DNA of 12,514 nt from ZC4RG42 sp036676355. Its GTDB lineage: Bacteria; Pseudomonadota; Gammaproteobacteria; Burkholderiales; SG8-39. Below, piece after piece: positions 6,007-12,514 of the stretch. The DNA lies in assembly GCA_036676355.1 (NCBI GenBank), contig JAKFDA010000010.1, positions 1-12,514 of the forward strand. The letters are read 5' to 3'. Below the pieces are notes generated by a model. It saw only the letters and a list, made by a program, of their open reading frames with translations. It made no database searches and was not told where the DNA came from. Both the position numbers and the translations under genes were made by a program. Numbering within the stretch: the stretch's first letter is position 1; each line of letters opens with the position of its first letter.

Positions 6007-6981
6007 TTAGTTCGCGTACTCGCGCGAGTTTTCGATGATCGGCACCCACTTCCTGATTTCGGCTTCCAGGTGCCGGCGCGCATATTCGGGCGTGGCCGTC
6101 TCGAGCGGCTCCAACTCTGTGTTCAGCTTCTTGAAGCGCGCGCTCACCCCGGCATCGGCAAGTGCATAGCGCAACGCATCATTGAGCTTTTCCAGCGCCT
6201 CCTTCGGCGCACCTTTCGGCACGTATAGCGCGTGCCACATCTCGATTTCGAATCCATTCAGCCCTTGTTCGTGCAGCGTCGGCAGATTCGGTAACGACGG
6301 CACGCGTTCGCGCGAGGTGACCCCATATGCCACCACGTCACCTCGTCGAACATGCGGGGTCGCAGTGGTTGCCTGTTCGCACATCAGGTCGATCTTGCCG
6401 GAGAGAAGATCATGCATGGCCGGACCGCTGCCCTTGTAGATCGCAGCCTTCAAGCCCACGTCGGTCGCGTCCATAAACAGCAGGCCGCATAGATAGGTGC
6501 CCGAACCGCGTCCCGCGTGCGCGAAGCTGATCTTGTCCGGATTCGCTTTTAAATAGCGGAGAAGTTCCGTCAGATTGCCGGCCGGCAAGTCTCGACGGCC
6601 GATCAACACCATCGGCGCATCGCTTACTTCACCGATGAACTCGAAGTCCCGGATGGGGTCCAGGCCCGACTGCGGCTGTACTGCTCTGACGACCGCCATG
6701 CTGGTGTGGTGCAGCAGAAGTGTGTAGCCATCCGGGACCGCACGCGCGGCGCGTTGCGTGCCGACGACGCCGCCCGCGCCCGCTACGTTTTCAATGACGA
6801 CGTTCTGACGCAAGCGCTTCTCCATCGACGCCGCGATGGTGCGCGCGACCGTATCGGTCGGGCCGCCGCTGGAGAAGGGGACGATCAGCGTGATGGGTTT
6901 ATGTGGATAGGGCTGCGCCGACGCCGCGCCCGCGAGCAGTATCGCGATCAGAAATACAGCGCTCTTTTTCAAGATTCGCAT
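6007..6981 (-). CDS. TctC/Bug-family periplasmic receptor, copy 1
   Basis: This 324-aa protein is a solute-binding receptor of the tripartite tricarboxylate transporter family. A signal peptide (residues 1-22, ending ASA before Q23) exports it to the periplasm, and no lipobox cysteine is seen. Family marks are VPFSSGGPTDTVAR (D43 in the ligand loop), VIENVAGAGGVVG, PDGYTLLLHH, and the C-terminal NDALRYALAD block. Ligands of this family are usually small carboxylates; this one's is unknown. The start at 6981 is chosen by the signal peptide and an upstream AAAGGA (complement near 6986-6992). It follows a paralogue by 35 bases and shares two cysteines with it (LCGLLFM and LMCEQ), which might form a disulfide. 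No TctA or TctB membrane gene is in the window, so it is an orphan or works with a distant transporter. It could also act in signalling, as some Bug proteins do. Confidence 0.92.
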   Translation of the reverse strand: MRILKKSAVFLIAILLAGAASAQPYPHKPITLIVPFSSGGPTDTVARTIAASMEKRLRQNVVIENVAGAGGVVGTQRAARAVPDGYTLLLHHTSMAVVRAVQPQSGLDPIRDFEFIGEVSDAPMVLIGRRDLPAGNLTELLRYLKANPDKISFAHAGRGSGTYLCGLLFMDATDVGLKAAIYKGSGPAMHDLLSGKIDLMCEQATTATPHVRRGDVVAYGVTSRERVPSLPNLPTLHEQGLNGFEIEMWHALYVPKGAPKEALEKLNDALRYALADAGVSARFKKLNTELEPLETATPEYARRHLEAEIRKWVPIIENSREYAN

Positions 6982-7016
6982 GCCATTCCTTTTTGGCCCA
7001 TTCTGATGCCACCGTT

Positions 7017-7985
7017 TTAGTCTGCGTACTTGCGCGCTTTGTCGATAATGGGCGCCCACTTCTTCAGTTGCGCGTCCAGATGCATGCGCAAATACTCGGG
7101 CGTGGCCTTGTCGAGCGAAACCGGATCGGTGCCCAGATCGTTGAAGCGCGCGTTCACGGCCGTATCCGTCAGTGCATAACGCAGCGCATCGTTGAGCTTG
7201 TCCAGCGCTTCCTTGGGCGTTCCGGCCGGCGCATAGAGGGCATGCCAGACCGCAACTTCGAACTCCTGCAAGCCGACGTCGTGCAGGCTCGGTACATCCG
7301 GCAGCGAGGAGATGCGCTTGGACGTGGTGATGCCATACGCAATCACCTTGCCGCCGCGAATCTGCGAAGTCGTATTCGTGGTCTGGTCGCACATCAAATC
7401 GACGCGACTGCCGAGCAGTTCGTGCATCGCCGGACCGGTGCCCTTGTGGCTTATCGTTTTCAGATCCATGCCGATCGATTTCATGAACAGCATGCCGCAC
7501 AGATGCGACGCCGAACCGAAACCAGCATGCGCGTAGGAAACCTTGTTGCGCTTGAGGTATTCAAGCAATTCACTGAGGTCCTTGGCCTGGAGGTCGGGGC
7601 GCCCAATCAAGGTCATCGGCACGTCGGTGACTTCGCCGATCGGCTCGAAACTTTTCTGCGGATCGAAGGACAGGTTCGGATAGAGCGACGGCGCGGTCGC
7701 CATGCCGACGTGATACAGCAGAATCGTATAGCCGTCCGGCGCGGCATTCGCCACACGCGCAGCGCCGACTGTGCCGCCTGCGCCGGCCACGTTCTCGACC
7801 ACGACGCTTTGACGAAGGCGTTTTTGCATCGCTATCGCCACCGTGCGCCCGACCGTATCGGTTGGTCCGCCCGCGGCAAAGGGCACGATCATGGTGATGG
7901 GTTTCTGCGGATAAGCCTGCGCCGCAGCTGTTCCGGCCGCCGCAAACGCAATAAGCAATGCACAAAACTTAAGCGGTGTTTTCAT
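7017..7985 (-). CDS. TctC/Bug-family periplasmic receptor, copy 2
   Basis: This 322-aa paralogue of the neighbouring receptor is probably the first gene of the minus-strand pair. The signal peptide covers residues 1-22 (AAA before Q23). The same blocks are present: VPFAAGGPTDTVGR with D43, VVENVAGAGGTVG, PDGYTILLYH, LIGRPDL, LCGMLFM and LMCDQ. By eye more than half the residues match the other copy, with nearly equal lengths and aligned numbering, which points to tandem duplication. The two differ most in residues about 85-105 and 165-230, where ligand specificity may have diverged. The start at 7985 is supported by the signal peptide; an open frame continues to 8183 but has no secretion or family signal there. 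A purine-rich GAGG lies just upstream. No membrane subunits are nearby. The promoter must lie in 7986-8228, shared with a divergent c-di-GMP gene. Confidence 0.92.
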   Translation of the reverse strand: MKTPLKFCALLIAFAAAGTAAAQAYPQKPITMIVPFAAGGPTDTVGRTVAIAMQKRLRQSVVVENVAGAGGTVGAARVANAAPDGYTILLYHVGMATAPSLYPNLSFDPQKSFEPIGEVTDVPMTLIGRPDLQAKDLSELLEYLKRNKVSYAHAGFGSASHLCGMLFMKSIGMDLKTISHKGTGPAMHELLGSRVDLMCDQTTNTTSQIRGGKVIAYGITTSKRISSLPDVPSLHDVGLQEFEVAVWHALYAPAGTPKEALDKLNDALRYALTDTAVNARFNDLGTDPVSLDKATPEYLRMHLDAQLKKWAPIIDKARKYAD

Positions 7986-8102
7986 TCCGGCCTCGACTTT
8001 TCCCCACAGTGTAGCGACGACATCGATATGCAATCCATCGAATACGACCGGATTTGGCGACCATACGATCGCTTCGAGGCGCAATGGCGCGCTGATCGTG
8101 TC

Positions 8103-8130
8103 CCGCTCTGCGCACAAATGCGCAGAGCGG
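8103..8130. promoter_or_regulatory. Perfect 12-bp inverted repeat beside a TATAAC hexamer, in a divergent promoter region
   Basis: CCGCTCTGCGCA (8103-8114) and TGCGCAGAGCGG (8119-8130) are exact reverse complements around a CAAA spacer. TATAAC follows directly at 8131-8136 on the plus strand, about 95 bases before the GGDEF-EAL start. The position between two divergent genes, with a possible -10 at its edge, fits an operator. It could also fold as a strong RNA hairpin with a 4-base loop in a leader. No T-run follows on either strand, so intrinsic termination is unlikely. The rest of 7986-8228 holds no other clear motif apart from the purine-rich ribosome site at 8212-8221. Confidence 0.55.
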
Positions 8131-8228
8131 TATAACCAGCGCTTAATCCGGGGCGCATTCGCTCCGATAGTCGTATCAAACAAGCTGCGCCTGACAAACG
8201 CACAAAAACGCGAGGGAAGAGAAACAGT

Positions 8229-11048
8229 GTGCTGAAGACACTGAAAGGGAGAACCGCGCTGGCGGCTGCCGTGCTCGCCGCCATTGGTATCGCGCTGGTG
8301 ACGAGCCTGCAGTCGAACCTGTCCGAACGCACCGTGCTCGCATCAAGCGTATCGCAGCACGAGGACTACACCGCGCGCGTGGCAGTCGACATCGACCGGC
8401 AATTGCGCCTTGCGCGCGCCTCGTTGAGCGAACTGACCGGCAGCATCACCAGCCAGCATCTGGCCGATCCCGCCGCGCTGCGTTACTTCCTAAGCTCTCG
8501 CATCGGAATCCAGCAGAGCTTCGAAAGCATTGCCGTATTCGGCGCCGACGGACACCTCATCGCCTCGCGCCCGTCGATGGACATCGCGTCGATCGGCGAC
8601 GAAGGCTGGTTCAAGGCCACGCTACGCAACAACGGCACGCCCGTTATTCGCGAGCCGTTTTTCAGCGCCTTGAGCGGCGAGCCGGCTGTCGCATTGACCT
8701 ATCCGCTGCACGACGAGATGGGCACACTGCGTGGCGTACTCGTCGGAGCGATAGCGCTCAGTCAGGAACAACTGCTGCTATCGCCTTCCAGCGCCGGCCA
8801 GCACAAAGGCGGCGACTTCGTGTTGCTGACCAAAAATCAAAACATCGTCATGCACCCGGATCCGGCTTTCATCACCAAACGGCTGAAAGATCTCGGCGCA
8901 CCGGGTGCAACGCTGCTGCAAGGCTTGCAACAGCAGAACCATTCGCTGATCGGACCCGATCATCGCGGCGTGCGCAGCCTGTACGCCTTCGCTCCCGTCG
9001 CCTCGGCCGAGTGGACCCTGGTTGGCGTGGCCGCGAACGAAGAGGCCTATGCATCACTGTCGCTATTGTCCAAACAGATGCTGCTTGCCGGCGCGATACT
9101 GGCCGCGTTGCTGTTCCCCGCGATGTGGCTGCTGGTTTCGCGCATGCTCAAGCCGCTCGACTATCTGCGCAGCGAAATGCGCAGGTTGCGCAGCGATCCC
9201 GCCGCGGAATTGAGCGACATCGGCACTTCCGGCAGCGAAGAATTACGTCAACTGGCGGAAGAGTTCGCGCAGATGGCGACGGCCTGGCGCGCTGCGGAAA
9301 GCGCCCTGCAGCAGGAGAAGGAGCGCGCTGAAGTCACCCTCGAATCGATCGCAGACGGCGTGATCGCAACCGCCTCGGACGGCACGGTGGCGGCGATGAA
9401 TCGCGCGGCCGAGAAAATCACCAGCTGGCGCAGCGCCGAAGCGATCGGCAAGTCGTTCGACGAAATCTTCCTCATCGAGGATGAAACGACCGGTCAGCGG
9501 ATGGGCAACATCGCAAACCTGGCGATGAGCAGGGGCGAGGTCATTTCTTCCGCGCGCGCCGTTCTGCGCGCAAAGGACGGCGCGTTACTCCCGATCGACA
9601 ACTCCGCCGCGCCGATTCACGCCGCGCGCGGCGAGATCGATGGCGCCGTGGTGGTATTTCGCAACGTCGCCGCCGAACGCGCCGCGGCACAGCAACTGGA
9701 ATGGCGCGCGACCCACGATTTGATGACCGGCCTTGCCAACCGAACCGCCTACGAGCACGCACTCGAGCAGCTTTTCGATTCGCGTACGCAGGACGGCCCG
9801 CATTCGCTGGTCATGTTCGATCTCGACGAATTCAAGATCGTCAACGATAGCTGCGGTCACGCGGCGGGCGACGAGTTATTGAAGCAGCTTGCGCGTCTGC
9901 TGTTGAACCATGCGCGCAAAACTGACGCGGTGGCACGGCTGGGCGGCGACGAGTTCGCCGTGTTGATGCCGCGCTGCCCGGGCGACAAGGCCATGCGTCT
10001 GGCCGAAGAACTGCGTCGCACCATCGCCGACTTCCGCTTCGAGTGGAACGGCCGTATTTTCCAGGTCGGCGCGAGCCTCGGCGTGGTCGAGATCAACACC
10101 GGCTTCGCCGACGCCGTGGAGGTACAGAAAGCAGCCGACATGGCCTGCTACATGGCAAAACGCAGCGGGCGCAACCGCATCTGCCGGCATACGCCGGAAA
10201 GCGCAGCGATCGACGCCGTACGCTCGCAAATGAATGCGGTCAGCAACATCCGCCAGGCAATCGACGAAGGCCGGCTGCGACTGTATGCGCAACCAATCGC
10301 GGCGCTGGGTCGCGATGCATTGCCCACGCTGTACTTCGAGGTGCTGCTGCGCATGGTGGATGCCGACGGGCGGATCGTGCCGCCCGGCGCGTTTCTGCCC
10401 GCCGCCGAACGCTATGGCCTGATCGACGAACTCGATCGCTGGGTGATCGCGCACGCCGCGCAAGCTTGTGCCGGGCGCTTCGGACCGGATCGATGGCGCG
10501 AGCTGGGCACCATTTCGATCAATCTGTCGGCGGCGACGCTACGCGATCCGGGTATCGCCGACTACATCATCGATCAACTGGAACAGTACGCCATACCGTT
10601 CGATCGGGTGTGCTTCGAAATAACAGAAACCGCCGCCATGAGAAATCCCGAACAGGTCGGCGAACTGATGCGCGCCCTGCGCGCCAAGGGGCTGCGCTTC
10701 GCGCTCGACGATTTCGGCGCGGGCATGACCTCGCTTTCGCAGTTGCGCGATCTGCCCATCGACATTCTGAAAATCGATGGCGGATTCATCGGCGGCGTGC
10801 ACCTCGATGACGTCAACGGCCCGGTGGTGGAAGCCATCCAGATGATCGCCCGCAGACTGTCGATGAAGACCATCGCCGAGCGCGTCGAGCAACCGGCGGA
10901 ACTGGCCTATCTGCGCCGGCTCGGCGTCGACTTCGTGCAAGGGTATCTGCTCGCCCGGCCGGCGCCGATCGAGGATGTTCTTCATGCAAGCGGCTGCGAC
11001 GCCGCCCTCTCTCGCAGTGCCCCCGGCTCGAAATCGCTGCATGTGTGA
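8229..11048 (+). CDS. Membrane sensor c-di-GMP enzyme: Cache-HAMP-PAS-GGDEF-EAL
   Basis: This 939-aa hybrid begins at GTG 8229, 7 bases after GAGGGAAGAG. A first membrane helix (about 9-28) and a second (about 281-305) flank a periplasmic Cache-like sensor (about 35-275). HAMP follows from about 306 and PAS from about 365-485. The GGDEF domain (about 490-650) has FDLDEFKIVND with D531, GGDEF at 572-576, and an inhibitory RxxD site R563-D566 exactly five residues upstream, so cyclase activity with product inhibition is expected. The EAL domain (about 665-930) reads E704-V-L instead of EAL, but the other catalytic positions are present: N765, E797, D827-D828, K848, E884 and Q904. Both synthesis and hydrolysis of c-di-GMP look possible, tuned by a periplasmic ligand. 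A divergent pair of periplasmic receptor genes sits next to it. The downstream galE starts 95 bases after its stop. Confidence 0.93.
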   Translation: MLKTLKGRTALAAAVLAAIGIALVTSLQSNLSERTVLASSVSQHEDYTARVAVDIDRQLRLARASLSELTGSITSQHLADPAALRYFLSSRIGIQQSFESIAVFGADGHLIASRPSMDIASIGDEGWFKATLRNNGTPVIREPFFSALSGEPAVALTYPLHDEMGTLRGVLVGAIALSQEQLLLSPSSAGQHKGGDFVLLTKNQNIVMHPDPAFITKRLKDLGAPGATLLQGLQQQNHSLIGPDHRGVRSLYAFAPVASAEWTLVGVAANEEAYASLSLLSKQMLLAGAILAALLFPAMWLLVSRMLKPLDYLRSEMRRLRSDPAAELSDIGTSGSEELRQLAEEFAQMATAWRAAESALQQEKERAEVTLESIADGVIATASDGTVAAMNRAAEKITSWRSAEAIGKSFDEIFLIEDETTGQRMGNIANLAMSRGEVISSARAVLRAKDGALLPIDNSAAPIHAARGEIDGAVVVFRNVAAERAAAQQLEWRATHDLMTGLANRTAYEHALEQLFDSRTQDGPHSLVMFDLDEFKIVNDSCGHAAGDELLKQLARLLLNHARKTDAVARLGGDEFAVLMPRCPGDKAMRLAEELRRTIADFRFEWNGRIFQVGASLGVVEINTGFADAVEVQKAADMACYMAKRSGRNRICRHTPESAAIDAVRSQMNAVSNIRQAIDEGRLRLYAQPIAALGRDALPTLYFEVLLRMVDADGRIVPPGAFLPAAERYGLIDELDRWVIAHAAQACAGRFGPDRWRELGTISINLSAATLRDPGIADYIIDQLEQYAIPFDRVCFEITETAAMRNPEQVGELMRALRAKGLRFALDDFGAGMTSLSQLRDLPIDILKIDGGFIGGVHLDDVNGPVVEAIQMIARRLSMKTIAERVEQPAELAYLRRLGVDFVQGYLLARPAPIEDVLHASGCDAALSRSAPGSKSLHV

Positions 11049-11143
11049 GCGAGCACCGCATCGCGCACCAGCGCAATATGCGCATGCCGATCGACGCGCT
11101 ATGATCGCGCGCCACGGTTAAAGACAGGATCAACAAGGCAGCG

Positions 11144-12112
11144 ATGAAAATACTCGTCGTCGGCGGCGCCGGCTACATCGGTTCGCACATGGTGCTTACG
11201 CTCGGTGCGCAGGGACACGAAGTCGTGGTGCTCGACGATCTCTCGGCCGGCCATCGAGACGCCGTACTGCATGGGGAGTTCGTCGAAGGCAGCATTGCCG
11301 ACGTCGCGCTGCTCGATCGCCTGTTCGACGCGCATCGTTTCGACGGCGTCATGCATTTCGCATCGTTCATCCAGGTCGGCGAATCGATGCTCGATCCGGC
11401 CAGGTATTACCGCAACAACTTCGTCAACACCGTAACGCTGCTCGACGCCATGCTGCGGCACGAAGTGAAACGCTTCGTCTTTTCGTCGACCGCGGCCGTT
11501 TACGGCGAACCGCAATACGTGCCCATCGACGAGGCGCATCCGCGCAAACCGATCAACCCTTACGGCTGCTCGAAGTGGATGGTCGAACAATTGCTGCAGG
11601 ACTACGACCGCGCGTACGGATTGAAGTCGGTCTGCCTGCGCTACTTCAATGCCGCCGGCGCGGACCCGCGATCGCGCATCGGCGAACGGCACGAACCCGA
11701 ATCGCATCTCATCCCGCTGGTGCTGCAGGCCGCCGCCGGCCGGCGACCAAATATCACCGTTTTCGGCACGGATTACGACACGCCCGACGGGACGTGTATT
11801 CGCGATTACGTCCATGTTCTGGACCTGTGCGACGCGCATCTGCGCGCGCTCGATCGCCTCGTGCAAGGCGCCGGCAGCGACGTGTTCAATCTCGGTAACG
11901 GTGCGGGCTTTTCCATTCGCGCCGTCATTGCCACCGCGGAAGCGGTAACCGGCCGCAACATCCCGGTTGTCGAAGGCCCAAGGCGCACGGGCGATCCGGC
12001 CAGACTGGTCGCCGCGCCGGACAAGGCGCTGAACGTGCTGGGCTGGCAGCCTCGCCATCAGGCGCTGCAAAGCATCGTTCGCGACGCCTGGAATTTCATG
12101 CGACAGCACTAA
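11144..12112 (+). CDS. galE: UDP-glucose 4-epimerase (GalE-type SDR)
   Basis: This 322-aa extended short-chain dehydrogenase interconverts UDP-glucose and UDP-galactose in the cytoplasm using bound NAD. Visible marks are the Rossmann GGAGYIGS motif (residues 7-14), FSSTAAVYG with T116 at the catalytic Ser/Thr position, Y140-GCS-K144 as the YxxxK pair, RYFNAAGAD, and RDYVHVLDLCDAH. It is somewhat shorter than E. coli GalE (338 aa). At the residue that limits N-acetylated substrates (Y299 in E. coli, Cys in human GALE), my alignment of the RRTGDP block puts L288, which might also admit UDP-GlcNAc. AAGG at 11135-11138 supports the start. A TATGAT at 11100-11105 lies upstream without a good -35. 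Position between a c-di-GMP enzyme and a secreted-protein gene suggests supply of sugars for surface polysaccharide, but no gal operon partner is present. Confidence 0.92.
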   Translation: MKILVVGGAGYIGSHMVLTLGAQGHEVVVLDDLSAGHRDAVLHGEFVEGSIADVALLDRLFDAHRFDGVMHFASFIQVGESMLDPARYYRNNFVNTVTLLDAMLRHEVKRFVFSSTAAVYGEPQYVPIDEAHPRKPINPYGCSKWMVEQLLQDYDRAYGLKSVCLRYFNAAGADPRSRIGERHEPESHLIPLVLQAAAGRRPNITVFGTDYDTPDGTCIRDYVHVLDLCDAHLRALDRLVQGAGSDVFNLGNGAGFSIRAVIATAEAVTGRNIPVVEGPRRTGDPARLVAAPDKALNVLGWQPRHQALQSIVRDAWNFMRQH

Positions 12113-12197
12113 AGCTCGGGCGCGACTCCGGCGCGTTGTCGCCGCGATTTACAGCGCTGTTGCGCCATGCCCAAATAGCGCTTCGCCGCACGCTTAA

Positions 12198-12214
12198 GTA
12201 TTTAATAAAAATAC
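12198..12214. promoter_or_regulatory. AT-rich inverted repeat upstream of a sigma-54-type promoter
   Basis: GTATTT (12198-12203) and AAATAC (12209-12214) are exact reverse complements around AATAA. This is the most AT-rich spot in the neighbourhood and ends 13 bases before the GG of the proposed -24 element. It could bind a regulator or be a flexible or IHF-bent segment; both readings are inference. Confidence 0.35.
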
Positions 12215-12227
12215 ACAATGTTTCCTC

Positions 12228-12242
12228 GGCACGGCCGCTGCT
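12228..12242 (+). promoter_or_regulatory. Sigma-54 (-24/-12) promoter for the choice-of-anchor-L gene
   Basis: GGCACGGCCGCTGCT matches the RpoN consensus GGCACG-N4-TTGCW at all but one position, with the required ten bases between GG (12228-12229) and GC (12240-12241). Transcription would begin near 12253, giving a leader of about 33 bases that contains the GAGGAGAGAG ribosome site (about 12274-12283) before ATG 12286. It needs an enhancer-binding activator; none is encoded in the window. Confidence 0.65.
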
Positions 12243-12285
12243 CAATCCCTGCGCAGCGTCAGACCGACGAACCGAGGAGAGAGTA

Positions 12286-12514
12286 ATGAACACGCACCGC
12301 ATTTTGCCGGCGCTCGCCGCTGCCCTTGCCATAGGCGCAGCCGGGTTTGCCCAAGCTGCACCGGTGGTAAGCAAGATTTCGGACGCCGGCGGCCCGACAC
12401 CGGAAGACATGGTCAACAGCCTGTTGAGCGCCGATGCGGGCATCAGCATCGTTCCGGGTTCAGTGGCGTACACGGGGTCCAACGCCGCGTCCGGCACTTT
12501 CACCGGCGGCGGCA
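12286..12514 (+). CDS. Secreted choice-of-anchor-L domain protein (5' part, cut by window end)
   Basis: The visible 76 residues begin with a signal peptide (MNTHRILPALAAALAIG..., cleavage probably after AQA, about residue 24). The mature start PTPEDMVNSLLSADAGISIVPGSVAYTGSNAASGTFTGG is the typical opening of choice-of-anchor-L domains as I remember them, in which a N-x-L-L helix leads into a beta segment with a YTG...GxFxGG pattern. These proteins are exported and held by variable C-terminal signals; in betaproteobacteria this is often a PEP-CTERM tag processed by exosortase. The C-terminus lies outside the window, so the anchor is unknown. ATG 12286 has a strong GAGGAGAGAG just upstream. The sigma-54-type promoter at 12228-12242 suggests regulated expression, perhaps with exopolysaccharide or biofilm genes. 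Confidence 0.75.
   Translation, partial: MNTHRILPALAAALAIGAAGFAQAAPVVSKISDAGGPTPEDMVNSLLSADAGISIVPGSVAYTGSNAASGTFTGGG

Noticed and set aside
6903..8135. A 410-codon open frame on the plus strand opposite the receptor genes
   Set aside because: It is antisense to two clear TctC-type genes, is rich in Arg/His as expected from the reverse of GC-biased codons, and shows no domain.
8028..8135. A 35-codon plus-strand frame in the divergent intergenic region, ending in the 12-bp inverted repeat
   Set aside because: It has no Shine-Dalgarno, no recognisable motif, and its end is dictated by the palindrome. It is more likely regulatory DNA.
11071..11083. GCGCA-ATA-TGCGC inverted repeat upstream of galE
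   Set aside because: Arms are only five GC-rich bases. Similar matches are common in this sequence, and no promoter elements line up with it.
11099..12109. A 336-codon minus-strand frame opposite galE
   Set aside because: It is the antisense shadow of a well-defined epimerase gene.
12129..12150. CGGCG/CGCCG stem followed by ATTT after galE as a terminator
   Set aside because: Five GC pairs arise easily by chance in this DNA and the T-run is only three bases long and offset from the stem.

Overview
The window looks like chromosomal DNA from a GC-rich proteobacterium, most likely a betaproteobacterium of the Burkholderiales or a related order. The grounds are two Bug/TctC-type periplasmic receptors in tandem (a family greatly expanded in Burkholderiales), uniformly GC-rich codon use, an Ala/Lys-rich DUF6496/histone-H1-like protein, and a secreted choice-of-anchor-L protein behind a sigma-54-type promoter. 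This assignment is inference. No rRNA, tRNA, CRISPR array, insertion sequence or integrase was seen, and no gene-free gap exceeds 300 bases (the largest is 7986-8228).

Left block, plus strand (1-5450). It starts with the tail of a phospholipase-D-like (ClsC-like) protein. Eight co-directional genes follow: a YgiD/DODA-type extradiol dioxygenase, a CxxC redoxin, a YfcG-like glutathione transferase, a kappa-type 2-hydroxychromene-2-carboxylate isomerase, a maltose/galactoside-type O-acetyltransferase, an unrecognised 107-aa protein, an FlK-like acyl-CoA thioesterase starting at TTG, and 3-methyladenine DNA glycosylase I (Tag). Gaps run from 6 to about 170 bases, so this is probably several short transcription units rather than one operon. 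Common themes are thiol/glutathione chemistry and disposal or repair of reactive metabolites.

Middle block, minus strand (5522-7985). Two paralogous tripartite tricarboxylate transporter receptors, without TctA/TctB membrane partners, are followed downstream by a small basic DUF6496 protein with an 80-residue Lys/Ala tail. This block converges on tag and diverges from the gene to its right. The divergent intergenic region holds a perfect 12-bp inverted repeat next to a TATAAC hexamer.

Right block, plus strand (8229-12514). A 939-aa membrane sensor (Cache-HAMP-PAS-GGDEF-EAL) appears able both to make and to break c-di-GMP. It is followed by a GalE-type UDP-sugar 4-epimerase and by the 5' end of a gene for a secreted choice-of-anchor-L protein. 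Upstream of that gene is a very good -24/-12 sigma-54 promoter. Taken together, c-di-GMP turnover, nucleotide-sugar supply and a sigma-54-controlled secreted protein suggest a surface or exopolysaccharide theme, but no exosortase or polysaccharide operon is visible here.

No multi-gene system that is clearly new was found. The most useful leads are the FlK-like thioesterase with its corrected TTG start and a changed gate residue, the sigma-54 promoter with an upstream palindrome, and the perfect inverted repeat at 8103-8130.
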